64,000 nucleotides of DNA from Streptomyces lasiicapitis (GTDB lineage: Bacteria; Actinomycetota; Actinomycetes; Streptomycetales; Streptomycetaceae), in contig NZ_BMNG01000014.1 of assembly GCF_014646335.1 (NCBI RefSeq), forward strand, positions 186,001 through 250,000. Direction: 5' to 3'. Made by a program: the position numbers and the translations under genes. The notes under the pieces were generated by a model, which ran no database searches, had not been told where the DNA came from, and saw only the letters and a list, made by a program, of their open reading frames with translations. This document shows, one piece after another, positions 63,793 to 64,000 of the stretch. Numbering within the stretch: position 1 is the first letter of the stretch; every line of letters begins with the position of its first letter.

Positions 63793-64000
63793 GTGGCCGT
63801 GGACCATGTGCCCGAGCACCCCCGCCGCGCCGTCGACGGCGACGTCGAGCGTGATGTCGAGCGCGACGTCGAGACCGTCTTCCGGATGGAGGCCCCGCGC
63901 GTCATCGCCGGTGTCGCGCGGATCGTACGAGACGTCGGCATCGCCGAGGAGCTCGCGCAGGACGCGCTGGTCGCCGCCCTGGAGCAGTGGCCGCGGTCCG
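63793..64000 (+). CDS. ECF sigma factor (ECF42-like), N-terminal part (3' end outside window)
   Basis: Open to the window edge. After a variable N-terminus including a DVERDVERDVE repeat, the sequence TVFRMEAPRVIAGVARIVRD followed by GIAEELAQDALVAALEQWP is a clear sigma region 2 start. The start codon is one of the GTGs at 63793 or 63799. Together with the DGPF gene and its promoter it forms an autoregulated-looking module. ECF42 members lack a classical anti-sigma and have a long C-terminal extension, which cannot be checked here. Confidence 0.85.
   Translation, partial: MAVDHVPEHPRRAVDGDVERDVERDVETVFRMEAPRVIAGVARIVRDVGIAEELAQDALVAALEQWPRS
63841..63876 (+). repeat. Tandem 12-bp repeat in the ECF sigma gene
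   Basis: Units GACGTCGAGCGT, GATGTCGAGCGC and GACGTCGAGACC in frame, encoding DVER DVER DVET. Lies before the conserved region 2. Confidence 0.75.

Overview
The window is high-GC DNA with GTG, TTG and ATG starts and gene content typical of a Streptomyces chromosome. Supporting signs are a 1161-residue RpoB with a TTG start, TetR and ECF regulators, lipoproteins, and two dispersed intergenic repeats that I recognise from Streptomyces. It is the conserved core translation/transcription region, comparable to the SCO4646-SCO4751 neighbourhood of S. coelicolor (from memory, not searched). Species cannot be named from the sequence alone.

Layout. (1) 1-3.2 kb: 3' end of murB, convergent add (adenosine deaminase), and a class I aminotransferase. 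(2) 3.3-7.2 kb: tRNA-Trp, secE, nusG, an extra secreted-protein gene, rplK, rplA. (3) 7.3-9.2 kb: two paralogous lipoproteins. (4) 9.2-18.7 kb: rplJ-rplL and rpoB-rpoC with long structured leaders. (5) 18.7-23.9 kb: a DUF1707/DUF4190 membrane protein and the str operon rpsL-rpsG-fusA-tuf. (6) 24.0-34.3 kb: the S10 and spc clusters rpsJ-rplC-D-W-B-rpsS-rplV-rpsC-rplP-rpmC-rpsQ-rplN-X-E-rpsN-rpsH-rplF-R-rpsE-rpmD-rplO. (7) 34.5-41.8 kb: secY-adk-map-infA-rpmJ-rpsM-rpsK-rpoA-rplQ-truA. (8) 41.8-45.5 kb: a membrane-anchored protein, a GT87-like membrane enzyme, and rplM-rpsI. (9) 45.6-54.1 kb: cell-wall and cofactor genes glmM, DUF389, coaA, glmS, acpS, nnr, alr. (10) 54.2-59.6 kb: an alpha/beta hydrolase, then the t6A genes tsaE, tsaB and tsaD with rimI, plus a degenerate YkuD-type protein. 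(11) 59.6-64 kb: a membrane protein, a divergent TetR/DHA2-exporter pair with a twin operator, and an ECF42-like DGPF/sigma module cut by the window end.

The genes form the cell's growth engine: RNA polymerase subunits, ribosomal proteins, elongation and initiation factors, Sec translocase, N-terminal Met removal, tRNA modification and peptidoglycan precursor supply. Regulation visible in the sequence includes good -35/-10 promoters before rplJ, rpoB, rpsL and rplM, a U-tract attenuator before rplJ, and many GC-rich terminators.

The most interesting unexplained signal is a 25-nt hairpin element. It is almost identical (24/25) in the leaders of rpsL and rpsJ, with the same layout (CGACAC, one base, hairpin, start codon 60-100 nt downstream) in the rplJ and rpsM leaders. 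It may be an undescribed shared cis-regulatory RNA of ribosomal-protein operons. Other points worth a look are the secreted gene inside the secE-nusG-rplK-rplA group, a YkuD protein lacking its catalytic Cys, and three tandem hairpins between rpsQ and rplN.
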